Below, piece after piece: positions 7,851-16,239 of a DNA stretch of 64,000 nt. Source of the stretch: Adhaeribacter pallidiroseus (GTDB lineage Bacteria; Bacteroidota; Bacteroidia; Cytophagales; Hymenobacteraceae); contig NZ_QASA01000001.1 in assembly GCF_003340495.1 (NCBI RefSeq), positions 2,728,001 to 2,792,000 of the forward strand. The letters are read 5' to 3'. A program made the position numbers and the translations under genes. The notes beneath the pieces are model-generated. The model was given only the letters and a program-made list of their open reading frames with translations. It did no database searches and was not told the DNA's origin. Positions within the stretch are counted from its first letter, which is position 1. Each line of letters opens with the position of its first letter.

Positions 7851-8352
7851 TTTCTGTTTTGCTTAAATTATTAAGTTGTTTTTCCAATTCTTTTTTTGTT
7901 CTCACCAAACGTACACTCACATTCGAAACCGTTAATCCGGTAATCTGCGCCATTTCCTCATAACTCAAATCTTCCAGGTACAGGAGAATCAAAGCTTTAT
8001 TCACGGCCGTTAAATTTCCGATGGCCCGATACAGGATTTCCAGGTGATCTTCTGAGGGCGCATAAGTGTAATCGGGTATTTGCAAATGCTTGCCCGTTAA
8101 AGCTTTTGCTTTGTTTTTCTGGTTTTTCCGCAGGCAAGTAATGGCGGTGTTCAAACAAACCTGGTACATCCAGGTAGAAAACCGGGCTTGGTGCTGAAAC
8201 GAAGCGTAAGAGCGCCAAAGCTGATACATTATTTCCTGTAGTAAGTCTTCTTGCTCCTCTACAGCAGAAACATACATGCGGCAAACTTTATGGGCAATGC
8301 CTAAGTGTTGGTTAACCTCGGCCAGAAATAAAGCATCTAAGGGCGCAGTCAT
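7822..8352 (-). CDS. ECF-type RNA polymerase sigma factor
   Basis: Protein of 176 residues, normal for group 4 sigma factors. Region 2 covers about residues 15-85, with EEQEDLLQEIMYQLWRSYASF (2.1-2.2) and FSTWMYQVCLNTAI (2.3-2.4). Region 4 covers about residues 110-165, with the LSYEEMAQITGLTVSNVSVRL helix-turn-helix that binds the -35 element. No C-terminal extension is present. It directs RNA polymerase to a small regulon, probably including this operon. The next gene overlaps it and encodes a membrane protein. Signal and targets cannot be read from the sequence. Confidence 0.93.
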   Translation of the reverse strand: MTAPLDALFLAEVNQHLGIAHKVCRMYVSAVEEQEDLLQEIMYQLWRSYASFQHQARFSTWMYQVCLNTAITCLRKNQKNKAKALTGKHLQIPDYTYAPSEDHLEILYRAIGNLTAVNKALILLYLEDLSYEEMAQITGLTVSNVSVRLVRTKKELEKQLNNLSKTENVRHDRVKK

Positions 8353-8581
8353 TGTTTAAATTTTTCTGTTTATTTCATCTATAAGTCGCAGACAGCGCTA
8401 AAAAACTACACGTAGGTATATTTTTGTATCATTTACTTATGTAATAAAAAGCCAAGGCCCTGCTTAATTGCCGTTAGAAGTTTAACGAAAGGTACACCAA
8501 ATACACCGGGTGCAGGGCGTAGCGGTAGCTATGCATCTTACAGACAGAAAAGAAGCTATTTATTTAAAAAATTGTGCAGCC

Positions 8582-9079
8582 TTAGTCCGGGGTTGGCCGC
8601 CAACGATAGGCCTGGTCATTTACCGCACGCATGGTACATAAAATACCTTCCAGGTGATCATACTCGTGCTGAATAAGTTCCGCCAGCGCATCGGTGACAA
8701 ACCACTCCTGTGGCCGGAAATTTTCGTCGAGGTATTTAAGGGTTAAGCTTTGGTGCCTTTTTACTTTCACTAATAAATTAGCAAAGCACATGCAATCGTC
8801 CCACAGTTCAAACAATTGCGGGCTTGGATCTATTATTTCGGGATTCAGAATAATGCAGGGTTTATCCAGGTTCAGGTAAATTAATCTTTTCATAATACCC
8901 AGCTGGGGAGCCGCAATGCCCCGGCCAAAATGGTATTTCGCCCGGATGGCTTCCATTACCTGGTGCAAATCGGCTACCCAGGTTTTTACAAAGGGCCGTT
9001 CGCTTTCCAGTACCGGTTCACATATTTGGTATAAGCGCGGATCGCCTAATAAAAGCAAATCCTGTAATCCTTTAGCCAT
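8582..9079 (-). CDS. Peptide deformylase-like metalloprotein
   Basis: Protein of 165 residues of the polypeptide deformylase family, whose enzymes remove the N-formyl group from new proteins using Fe2+ or Zn2+. All three family motifs can be located: GRGIAAPQ (usual GxGLAAPQ) about residues 53-60, WDDCMCF (usual EGCLS) about residues 92-98 with the metal-ligand Cys kept, and HEYDHLEG (usual HExDHL) about residues 137-144 with both His ligands and the catalytic Glu. The altered second motif marks a divergent paralogue rather than the housekeeping Def. It might act on unusual peptides or be regulatory. It stands alone between unrelated genes. Confidence 0.88.
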   Translation of the reverse strand: MAKGLQDLLLLGDPRLYQICEPVLESERPFVKTWVADLHQVMEAIRAKYHFGRGIAAPQLGIMKRLIYLNLDKPCIILNPEIIDPSPQLFELWDDCMCFANLLVKVKRHQSLTLKYLDENFRPQEWFVTDALAELIQHEYDHLEGILCTMRAVNDQAYRWRPTPD

Positions 9080-9667
9080 ATTTATATTGTGTTACGTGGG
9101 GAGTAACGAACTTTTAGTTAATTCTACGCACCATTTAATTTTAAATAACAGAGATGGAATAAACAACCCGGCATAGAATTACCGCCAGTAAAAATGCTTA
9201 TTATAACCAGGATTTACACGAAAGGCTTTTAAAGCTGGTTGTAAAGACACAACCAGCGGCGCATGCCCGTTAGCAGTGTGCTCACGGATAACTTTTGCGT
9301 AAGTCTTGAAAAATGATTTTTTAAATTTATTCTATTGCCAGAAATCACCCCGGCAATTTTTATCTAATCCGGAATGGCAAAACCGGTAAACCAAACCAGA
9401 AGCTTTTTAAACAGGTTATTTACTTCAGACATTTTTAACGGGCTCTTTTCTAATTGCACCCTTTAACTTAATTTACTAATATATTTTTATAACTAGTTGT
9501 TAATTAAGTAGTTGTTCGTTAGTAGTTGTTGGTTGTTCGATTCATAAGACACTATTAGTCAATATTTTATTCTAAGTTATGCACTTAATTAATTTTGTCC
9601 GAGTACTTAATGCAATTCTGGCTCTTCTGTAAAAAACAAAGAAGTGCTTTCGTTATCTGGGATAAAA
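9080..9667. other. Intergenic, low-complexity GTTGTT stretch
   Basis: 588 bases with no convincing gene. A low-complexity run of GTTGTT-type units (about 9500-9541) resembles the stretch at 44637-44672 that forms one arm of an intergenic inverted repeat later in the window. No matching opposite arm was found here. Confidence 0.4.
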
Positions 9668-9853
9668 ATGATAAAACGGAACGCCGAGCAGTTGTTAAAA
9701 CGGGTGAACCAACTATTGAAATGGGTCAAAGCCGAAGTAGGTACGCTTACCCTGAGCTTAAAAAAGAACAATGTTATTGGATTCCCGCAGCACACAACCC
9801 ACGCTGGTAAAGCTTGTAATTCTGGTAAAGAATTCCCGAAACAGGCGGCATAG
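9668..9853 (+). CDS. Doubtful small ORF, 61 residues
   Basis: Open frame beginning MIKRNAEQLLKRVNQLLKW and ending KEFPKQAA. The first half is an amphipathic lysine/leucine-rich stretch that could be a helix. The second half looks unstructured. Overlapping open frames exist in two other frames over the same bases, so coding is uncertain. No family recognised. It may be a remnant or chance ORF in a ~960-base gap. Confidence 0.25.
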   Translation: MIKRNAEQLLKRVNQLLKWVKAEVGTLTLSLKKNNVIGFPQHTTHAGKACNSGKEFPKQAA

Positions 9854-10044
9854 GAACAGCCGCAACAGTAATTTATTTGGCTTTATGCAAATTATACTTT
9901 AGTCCAGTAGCGCGGCCATTCTTTCCCCAGGATCATAAAATTTTAAAAATTCAAAAAAAATCACTAGCATTAACTGAAAACCAGGAAGCTGCTGTTCCCG
10001 GATAAATGCCGATTTGTATATAAGCCTAGTAAGTTTTTATTAAA

Positions 10045-11187
10045 ATGAAAAAATTGTTTTACGCCAGTGTAGTAGGTTTAATGTTGTTCGAAATTGCGAA
10101 CGTATATTTTATAATGCCCATGCCGGGTAGTCAGCAAATAAACAGCATTGAACTGGCCTACCAACTTTATTCCGGGCGCTGGATCATCCGGGGCTTGTTT
10201 TTGTTAGGTATCCTGGTGAGTTTCCAAAAAGCTTGGTTCGCTTCCCGTGTTTTTACCGTACTGGCCTTGTTGGTAGTAGGCGGAATAGCCTACCTGGCTA
10301 ATTTTAAGATGGCCGCCGATGCCATGTTCTTACAACCCACCCAGGTAACGATGGCACCGGCAGCTGCCAACATTGTAAAACCGGAAAGATTAGTATTGGG
10401 GGTTACAGTCGGGAACCAGGCCCGCGCTTATCCTATTCAATACCTAGGGTACCATCATCAAGTGTTGGATGCTATTCATAATAAACCCATTATGGTTACT
10501 TATTGTACCGTTTGCCGCACCGGCCGGGTATTTGAACCAACTGTAAACGGTAAACCCGAACAATTCCGGCTGGTGGGCATGGACCATTTTAACGCCATGT
10601 TCGAGGACAAAACGACCCGAAGTTGGTGGCGCCAAGCCACCGGCGAAGCTATTGCGGGCAGATTAAAAGGTCAAACGCTCCCGGAAGTTAATAGCGCGCA
10701 AGTATCCTTATCGGAATGGTTAAAGCTATACCCGCAAAGTTTAATCATGCAACCCGATAAAGCGTTTGTGGCCGAGTACGACAGTTTAAGTAATTATGAA
10801 ACGGGGCGGCGCAAAGGCTCGCTTACCCGGCGCGATACGCTTTCCTGGCAACCAAAATCGTGGGTAGTGGGGGTAACTTTGGGGCCGGCAAGCAAAGCGT
10901 ACGACTGGAATACCTTAATGAAAGAACGGATCATATACGACGAATTGAACCAGCAGCCCATTGTGGTTATTCTGGCACAGGATAATCAGAGCTTTACCGC
11001 ACTGCAACGTACCGGCAAAAATCAAAAGTTTACTTTAACCCAAAATACGCTGACCGATGCTTTGAACCAATATAATTTACTCGGAACCGCCCTGAACCCC
11101 GTAGTACCCGCCTTGCCTAAACTTGCGGCCTACCAGGAATACTGGCACAGTTGGCAAACCTTTCACCCCAAAACTCAGAAGTATTAA
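10045..11187 (+). CDS. DUF3179 domain membrane protein
   Basis: Protein of 380 residues. The N-terminal ~95 residues contain about three hydrophobic segments (KLFYASVVGLMLFEIANVYFI, WIIRGLFLLGILVSF and VFTVLALLVVGGIAYLANF). The rest is a DUF3179 domain with its hallmarks: RLVLGVTVGNQARAYPIQYL, then IMVTYCTVCRTGRVFEP (the CxxC of the family, here CTVC) and the FNAMFEDKTTRSWWRQATGEAI segment. DUF3179 proteins are exported or membrane-anchored and uncharacterised; the CxxC pair could bind metal or be redox-active. The start ATG follows a short AT-rich leader. No operon partner is closer than 75 bases. Confidence 0.88.
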   Translation: MKKLFYASVVGLMLFEIANVYFIMPMPGSQQINSIELAYQLYSGRWIIRGLFLLGILVSFQKAWFASRVFTVLALLVVGGIAYLANFKMAADAMFLQPTQVTMAPAAANIVKPERLVLGVTVGNQARAYPIQYLGYHHQVLDAIHNKPIMVTYCTVCRTGRVFEPTVNGKPEQFRLVGMDHFNAMFEDKTTRSWWRQATGEAIAGRLKGQTLPEVNSAQVSLSEWLKLYPQSLIMQPDKAFVAEYDSLSNYETGRRKGSLTRRDTLSWQPKSWVVGVTLGPASKAYDWNTLMKERIIYDELNQQPIVVILAQDNQSFTALQRTGKNQKFTLTQNTLTDALNQYNLLGTALNPVVPALPKLAAYQEYWHSWQTFHPKTQKY

Positions 11188-11261
11188 AAGGCTTGACGCC
11201 CCGAGTCACATAACTTCCCGCAAGTTTTGCTTACCCGTTTTTTTTAAATTTTTATAATGCT

Positions 11262-11744
11262 ATGCATCTGCGATTGGAAATGCTCCCGGAAAAGTACCTG
11301 CTGGGGAAGTCTTTACAAATGACTTTTGAAGAAAATAAAACCCAGGAATTATGGCGCTCCTTCTTGCCGCTTAGGCCCGAAATTAAAAATAAAGCCAACG
11401 CGGATTTATACGCTGTAGAAGAATTCGAACCTGATTTTTTTTATCGGTTTAACCCGCATCAGTTATTTACCCGGTGGGCTGCCCAGGAAGTTACCAGCTG
11501 GGAAATAATTCCTGCCGGTTTAGAAACCCTAGTGATTCCTGCCGGGCTTTATGCCGTTTTTCTTCACCGCGGCCCGGCTAGTTCCGGCGCGGCTACTTAC
11601 GCGTATATATTTAACCAATGGCTCCCTCACGCTCCGTACAACCTCGATCAAAGGCCACATCTAGCTATAATGGGCGAAAAGTATAAGAACGAAGATTCTG
11701 ACTCTGAAGAAGAAATCTGGATTCCCGTTAAGCCAAAATTTTGA
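11262..11744 (+). CDS. GyrI-like/AraC effector-binding domain protein
   Basis: Protein of 160 residues consisting of a stand-alone GyrI-like (SHS2) small-molecule binding domain. Typical features are the opening PEKYLLGKSLQMTF strand, LWRSFLPLRPEI, AGLYAVFLHRGPASSGAATYAYIFNQWLPHAPYNLDQRPHLAIMGEKY, and the acidic C-terminus ending in EEEIWIPVKPKF, which matches the final strand of the fold. There is no DNA-binding domain. Such single-domain members either sequester ligands or hydrolyse cyclopropanoids. Ligand unknown. It follows the DUF3179 gene on the same strand by 74 bases and may be co-transcribed. Confidence 0.85.
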   Translation: MHLRLEMLPEKYLLGKSLQMTFEENKTQELWRSFLPLRPEIKNKANADLYAVEEFEPDFFYRFNPHQLFTRWAAQEVTSWEIIPAGLETLVIPAGLYAVFLHRGPASSGAATYAYIFNQWLPHAPYNLDQRPHLAIMGEKYKNEDSDSEEEIWIPVKPKF

Positions 11745-11874
11745 TTTAATTCCTTTTGAAAGAGTAAATCTAAAATTAAATAAATATTGGGTTTAACTTT
11801 TCTGGTTAAATAGAAAGAGAATTATAAATGCCAAACGTACCATTTAAAAATCTACCGATTAATTTGGTACGCTC

Positions 11875-13224
11875 CTACCCCACTGCTTTTTCTGTTACGG
11901 CTTCTACCGGAATGTTTTCTTTAGATTGGCCTACGATTAACCGGATACCCTTATCGTAGGTAAAATAACTACCCATCCAGTTTACCAGCACAAACAAGCG
12001 GTTCCGGAAACCCAGAATAGAAATCAAGTGAATAAAAGCCCAGATAAACCAAGCAATAAATCCTTGCGTTTTAAATTCTTTTTTAAAAATTTTTAAATCG
12101 GCTACGGCTTGGTTGCGGCCAATGGTAGCCATTGTGCCTTGATCGTGGTAATGGAACGGGCGCATTGCTTGGTTTTTCACCAGTTTTTTTAAATTTTGAC
12201 CCAATAGCTTGCCCTGCTGCATGGCCGGTTGGGCCAGCATCGGGTGGCCTTCGGGGTGCTCCGGAGTAACTACCGCGGCAATATCACCAATGGCAAAAAG
12301 GTTTTGGTAACCCGCCACGCGATTGTACTCGTCGGTTTGCAGGCGATTGCCCCGCAAAATGCTTTCTTTCCGGATACCGGCCACGGGTGCGCCGGTTACG
12401 CCGGCCGCCCAGATTAACGTGCGGGTAATTAGTTTTTCGCCGTTATCCAAGGTTACGGTATAGCCATCGTACGCTTTCACTTTACGGTTGAATAAAATTT
12501 TAACGCCAAACTTTTCCAGATAATCCCGGGCTTTCTGCGACGCTTCCGCCGACATGCCTTTCAGCAGTATATCACCACTTTGGATTAAATAAATATCCAT
12601 TTTTATAAAATCCAATTCTTTGTAATCGCGCGGAAAAACGTGTTTCCGCAATTCGCTTAAAGCCCCCGCCAGCTCTACTCCCGTAGGGCCTCCTCCTACG
12701 ATCACGTAATCCATTAAACTATTGAGCTGCTCCTCGTCGTCGATCTGCAAAGCTTTTTCAAAATTGCTCAAAATTGTATTGCGTAAAGCTAAAGCATCCT
12801 GGATGTTTTTGATAGAAATGGCGTTTTTTTGCATAACCTCATCGCCATAAAAATTAGTGGTAGCGCCCGTGGCAATTACCAGGTAGTCGTAGCGCAGCAA
12901 GCCAATAGACGTTTCCACCAGTTGGTTTACCGTATCCACGGATTGCACTTCGGCTAACCGAAAGTAAAAGTTTTGCTGCTCGTCAAAAATCTTCCGGAAC
13001 GGATAAATAATCGAATCGGCCTCTACCGCGGCGGTACCCACCTGGTACAGCAAAGGCTGAAAGGTATGGAAGTTTTGCTTATCGATTAAAATTACCTGTA
13101 AGTCGGCGCCCCGTAAGGCTTTCACTAACTCCATGCCGGCAAAGCCTCCCCCAATTATTATGACGCGGGCTTGACCCGTTTCTGCTATTTTGGCATTTTT
13201 AGTATTACTCGTGCTGGTAGCCAT
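11875..13224 (-). CDS. NDH-2-type NAD(P)/FAD-dependent NADH dehydrogenase
   Basis: About 449 residues from the chosen ATG at 13224 (MATSTSNTKN). An upstream ATG at 13452 would add 76 residues that look unlike the family. The first Rossmann motif is VIIIGGGFAGMELVKAL (FAD), the second is YVIVGGGPTGVELAGAL (NADH), and AIGDIAAV near the C-terminus contacts the flavin. The C-terminus contains an amphipathic/hydrophobic helix FIAWFIWAFIHLISILGF that anchors the enzyme to the inner membrane. Type II NADH dehydrogenases pass electrons from NADH to quinone without proton pumping. The gene is monocistronic, with a long AT-rich upstream region. Confidence 0.93.
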   Translation of the reverse strand: MATSTSNTKNAKIAETGQARVIIIGGGFAGMELVKALRGADLQVILIDKQNFHTFQPLLYQVGTAAVEADSIIYPFRKIFDEQQNFYFRLAEVQSVDTVNQLVETSIGLLRYDYLVIATGATTNFYGDEVMQKNAISIKNIQDALALRNTILSNFEKALQIDDEEQLNSLMDYVIVGGGPTGVELAGALSELRKHVFPRDYKELDFIKMDIYLIQSGDILLKGMSAEASQKARDYLEKFGVKILFNRKVKAYDGYTVTLDNGEKLITRTLIWAAGVTGAPVAGIRKESILRGNRLQTDEYNRVAGYQNLFAIGDIAAVVTPEHPEGHPMLAQPAMQQGKLLGQNLKKLVKNQAMRPFHYHDQGTMATIGRNQAVADLKIFKKEFKTQGFIAWFIWAFIHLISILGFRNRLFVLVNWMGSYFTYDKGIRLIVGQSKENIPVEAVTEKAVG

Positions 13225-13828
13225 GCCATTCCATTTGTTTAAGGTGTATGAGGCCCCTTTGTTAAGCAAGGGCAACTTCTTTATTTTATCAATCTCTTTA
13301 CTTCTTACGAAGAGCAAAAGTTTTAATGGCGGCAAAATCCCATATAAGCGTTTGCGGTAGTTGTTCGTTATAGGGTTAGTGCTTGCTCTGTAAAAAATTA
13401 AATGATACCAAAGTAGTAGTGGTTGTTCTTTAGAGCCAGTTCCCGGCTCCATGCTCTGGTGCTATCTGCCTAAATACGCTTATTTTGCTGCGGAATTTAG
13501 ACAGCAGCTAAGCACAAAAAACAGCCGTTTGACTCAGAAGCACCTGCCCAGGTTCCAATACTACGCGACCGTATTCGGCAAATGGCATTGAGGAAAGAAC
13601 GGCTAGCCAGAACGGAAGAATGAAACGAAGTTTGCTGGCTCTGGTGGTAAACATGAGGTAACCAATCCAAGAGGTAGCGCTGCTGCCCGGAAGCGGGAAC
13701 CCAATCTAAAAAACCAAACTGATACCACTATCTCTAGGTACTAAGTAAGACCAGGCGTTCTGGTAGCACTATATACTCTAAGGAGTCGTTTTTTAAAATT
13801 TAAATTTAAACTGCTCACCCAACTCATT
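13225..13828. other. Intergenic between NDH-2 and phosphatase genes
   Basis: 604 bases without a supported gene. The part next to the NDH-2 start remains open in its frame back to 13452 but lacks family similarity, so it is probably leader. The remainder shows no hairpin or repeat that I can define. Confidence 0.45.
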
Positions 13829-14506
13829 CTAAAAGTCATCGCGGTTATCCACCATTATTACCTCTAAGGTATCTAGATTTAAAGCTACGAGTTTGCCTAA
13901 GCCCGGGGGCCAGGAATACACACAACCGCCATCAATATTAATCACTGACTCGGCAGGTGGGCCAATACTGGCCATAATTTCGGAAGCCATGGTGGGCGTA
14001 TGCCCGTGCACAATCCGCCGGCCTTGTGTAAATTTTTCTTTCACCTCAAAGTGCCGGATCCAAATCATTGCCTCGAAATCGGTAAACGGATTCGCCGCTT
14101 TAAAATTAAAACCGGCGTGTACCAGTAGGTAATCGGGCAACTCGTGGTAATAATCCAACTTAGCTATAAAATTTAGGTACTTTGCCGAAATATCCGCTAC
14201 CTGCGGCGCATTAAAACTTTGCAAGGTGGTTTGTCCGCCGTTGCGCAGCCAGGTTGTTAAATACTGCGGGTTTTCCGGGGCTTGCAGCAATAAGTTTTCA
14301 TGGTTGCCCATTAACGCCGTTATTTTAAAATTTTTGGCTTGCAATTCCATCATAAAATCCAGCACTCCCTTTGAATCCGGGCCACGATCAATGTAATCGC
14401 CCAGCAGGTAAAGCTGATCGGTAAGTTGCAGTTGCAAACGTTCTTCTACCAGAAACCGAAAAGTTTTAGCACAACCATGAATATCGGAAATAGCGTATCG
14501 ATTCAA
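13829..14506 (-). CDS. Serine/threonine-type metallophosphatase (PPP family)
   Basis: Protein of 225 residues with the full set of PPP metallophosphoesterase motifs in order: DIHGC (about residues 8-12), GDYIDRGPDS (about 46-55), GNHE (about 80-83), a single His in LVHAGF, and GHTPT with the second metal-ligand His. The set binds two metals and hydrolyses phosphate esters. Bacterial members act on phosphoproteins or on diadenosine tetraphosphate (ApaH-like). The short length and symmetrical motifs resemble bacterial PrpA/PrpE-type phosphatases. The substrate is not determined. The gene is separated from the aldo/keto reductase on the same strand by a repeat-rich spacer. Confidence 0.92.
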   Translation of the reverse strand: MNRYAISDIHGCAKTFRFLVEERLQLQLTDQLYLLGDYIDRGPDSKGVLDFMMELQAKNFKITALMGNHENLLLQAPENPQYLTTWLRNGGQTTLQSFNAPQVADISAKYLNFIAKLDYYHELPDYLLVHAGFNFKAANPFTDFEAMIWIRHFEVKEKFTQGRRIVHGHTPTMASEIMASIGPPAESVINIDGGCVYSWPPGLGKLVALNLDTLEVIMVDNRDDF

Positions 14507-14514
14507 TTTTAAGT

Positions 14515-14740
14515 TTGGTTACAGGTTAAAGGTTGCAAGTTACAGGTTGGAAAGTTTTAAGGTTACGGGTTGCAGATTGGAAGTTTTAGATTTTTTAATT
14601 CTGACTGGCGATTACTACAGGAATGTTAGCTGATAGATATCCGTTTGAGATATTGAAGAATTTTGTTCTGGATAAATCTTCTGTAAAATCAAATTTTAAA
14701 CTTGCAACCTGCAACTTATAACCCCCACTCTGTAACCTAA
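14515..14740. repeat. Intergenic inverted repeat of GGTTACAGGTT / GGTTGCAAG units
   Basis: The left arm (about 14515-14580) is built of GGTTACAGGTTAAAGG, GGTTGCAAGTTACAGGTTGG and GGTTACGGGTTGCAG units. The right arm (about 14700-14738) reads CTTGCAACCTGCAACTTATAACC and TCTGTAACCT, their reverse complement with mismatches. The arms enclose about 120 bases of AT-rich DNA and fill the gap between two genes. Such elements could form a long hairpin. The right arm ends directly at the stop codon of the aldo/keto reductase. Confidence 0.6.
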
Positions 14741-15691
14741 TTAAATCAGTTTTTGAATAAATTGCTCCATCCGGGTACGGGTAAGGGTATCGGGCAAGCG
14801 ACCATAACCAGCTTGCATGTTATCAACCAGGTGTTTTATCTTAGAGGTAGCCGGAATAACACAGGTGATAGCGGGGTTACCTAATATATACTTCAGAAAA
14901 AACTGACCCCAACTAAAACAATCAAACTCCTGGGCCCACTCCGGTAAAGGTTTATCTTTAACTGCACTAAACAAACTGCCACTTTCAAAAGGCCGGTTTA
15001 CAATTACGGCGATGTTTTTTTCTTGGGCCAAAGGCAATAACCGGTTAGCGGCTTCGCGGGTGGTAATATTGTAATTAAGCTGCACAAAGTCGATGGGCTC
15101 CGAGCGCATGATTTTTTCCAGGTTATCGTGTGCGCTAACCAAGTAGTGCGTTAGGCCAATGTACCGGATACGTTTAGCCTCTTTCCAGCCGCGCAAGGTT
15201 TTTAAATGGGTTTGCCAGTCTACCAGGTTATGAATTTGCATTAAGTCTAAGGGCTTGCTGCGCATTTCGCGCATCGAGGTTTCCATCTGGGTAATTCCGG
15301 CTTGTTGCCCCTGGGTCCAGACTTTAGTAGCCATAAATAGTTTTTTGGTAACGTTAAGTTCCGCCGCCAAGTCGCCCACCACCACTTCCGACTCTCCGTA
15401 CATTGGTGACGAATCTATTAACTTGCCCCCTAAAGTTACAAACTGCTGCAATACTTCTTTTAACGGGGCCCGCATGGTTGCCGACGGGCTCACATCAAAA
15501 GTTTGCCAGGTACCTAATCCTACAGCAGGCAATAACTCACCGGTAGCGGGTATTTTGCGGAGCAGCATGGGAGCTGGTGTTGCTGCACTGTTAAGTGTTG
15601 GCGGTAAAAAGGCCGAAGCGCCCACCGCCGCGATCAGTTTAGTAGCTTCCCGGCGGGAGTATCCGGGTTTAGAGCGAGCATGGTTTTCCAT
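14741..15691 (-). CDS. Aldo/keto reductase with Tat-type signal
   Basis: Protein of 316 residues. The N-terminus YSRREATKLIAAVGASAFLPPT is a twin-arginine signal (RR then a hydrophobic stretch), so the folded enzyme is probably exported. The TIM-barrel aldo/keto reductase core follows: GLGTWQTFDV, LIDSSPMYGESEVVVG (catalytic Asp/Tyr region), LFMATKVWTQG (Lys), DLMQIHNLVDW (His), then YIGLTHY and VQLNYNI. NADPH-binding elements near the C-terminus include CVIPATSKIKHLVDNM. Substrate unknown. Periplasmic members of this family in Bacteroidota are often sugar-related. A repeat-rich spacer separates it from the phosphatase gene downstream on the same strand. Confidence 0.9.
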   Translation of the reverse strand: MENHARSKPGYSRREATKLIAAVGASAFLPPTLNSAATPAPMLLRKIPATGELLPAVGLGTWQTFDVSPSATMRAPLKEVLQQFVTLGGKLIDSSPMYGESEVVVGDLAAELNVTKKLFMATKVWTQGQQAGITQMETSMREMRSKPLDLMQIHNLVDWQTHLKTLRGWKEAKRIRYIGLTHYLVSAHDNLEKIMRSEPIDFVQLNYNITTREAANRLLPLAQEKNIAVIVNRPFESGSLFSAVKDKPLPEWAQEFDCFSWGQFFLKYILGNPAITCVIPATSKIKHLVDNMQAGYGRLPDTLTRTRMEQFIQKLI

Positions 15692-16029
15692 AAAGCATTC
15701 CTAAAATTATACACATACTGCTACCCCTGTACGTAGTTTTTAAATAGCAGATCAGGTTTGTTTAAACGGGGCCACTACAAAATCCCAGAAGAAAGCGGCG
15801 CTTGCTTCCGGCCAAAACATAAACGCCTAAATCCCGAATAAGTTAGCTTATGTGGGATTTAGGCAAATTGATTTTAAAATGTATCATTCTGATTCTTAAT
15901 ATGGCAAAGAAGCCTTATAATGCGCCTAAAATTTTACGGGTTCTGTTATCTTTTAGAGCTAAAATTTAAAAAAATAGCTTGTTTATTCGCGCAGACTTTA
16001 AATGATGAACAAGGAAAAAGTCCTTTTAT
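15692..16029. other. Intergenic, no gene seen
   Basis: 338 bases, AT-rich, between the aldo/keto reductase start and the promoter at 16030. It presumably holds the divergent promoter of the reductase. No element could be assigned with confidence. Confidence 0.4.
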
Positions 16030-16059
16030 TTTGAAATAAGAAAAATACGATTATATTTG
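16030..16059 (+). promoter_or_regulatory. Bacteroidota-type promoter before the mini-ORF
   Basis: TTTG at 16030-16033 and TATATTTG at 16052-16059, 18 bases apart, match the -33/-7 consensus of the primary sigma factor of Bacteroidota (TTTG, then TAnnTTTG). Transcription would start around 16066, about 20 bases before the ATG of the mini-ORF. Confidence 0.6.
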
Positions 16060-16084
16060 TTGCAAATAATTTAAATAAGCTTTT

Positions 16085-16159
16085 ATGTTTCACGTCGCGA
16101 CCCTGGCCATTATTAACCAAAATTGGAAGCTGAATCAGCTGGTCCGGGCCGTTTGTTGA
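16085..16159 (+). CDS. Mini-ORF, candidate leader peptide upstream of rtcB-like gene
   Basis: 24-codon frame beginning MFHVATLAIINQNWK and ending in AVC-stop. It lies 25 bases after a well-matched promoter and is followed 22 bases later by a strong terminator. A 13-base palindrome (AGCTGAATCAGCT) lies inside it. This promoter, short ORF, terminator, gene order is what transcription attenuation leaders look like. The peptide is not enriched in a single amino acid, so classic amino-acid attenuation is not supported. It could also be a small RNA that is not translated. Too short for homology-based judgement. Confidence 0.4.
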   Translation: MFHVATLAIINQNWKLNQLVRAVC

Positions 16160-16181
16160 TATTTTTTTTATAGCATCATCA

Positions 16182-16212
16182 AAAAACCCGAACCGCCTTT
16201 GTTCGGGTTTTT
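16182..16212 (+). terminator. Rho-independent terminator
   Basis: Stem AAAAACCCGAAC (16182-16193) with GTTCGGGTTTTT (16201-16212), seven-base loop, followed by more T. Twelve perfect pairs. It ends the transcript of the mini-ORF 27 bases before the rtcB-like start. Confidence 0.85.
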
Positions 16213-16239
16213 TGTTTTATAACCGTATATATTTGAGAA

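Noticed and set aside
9595-9810. 71-residue frame starting at TTG 9595
   Set aside because: Overlaps two other weak frames; uncommon start codon and no recognisable sequence features.
13225-13452. 76-residue N-terminal extension of the NDH-2 protein
   Set aside because: The extension lacks family similarity and is rich in basic/hydrophobic chance-like residues; ATG at 13224 fits the family start.
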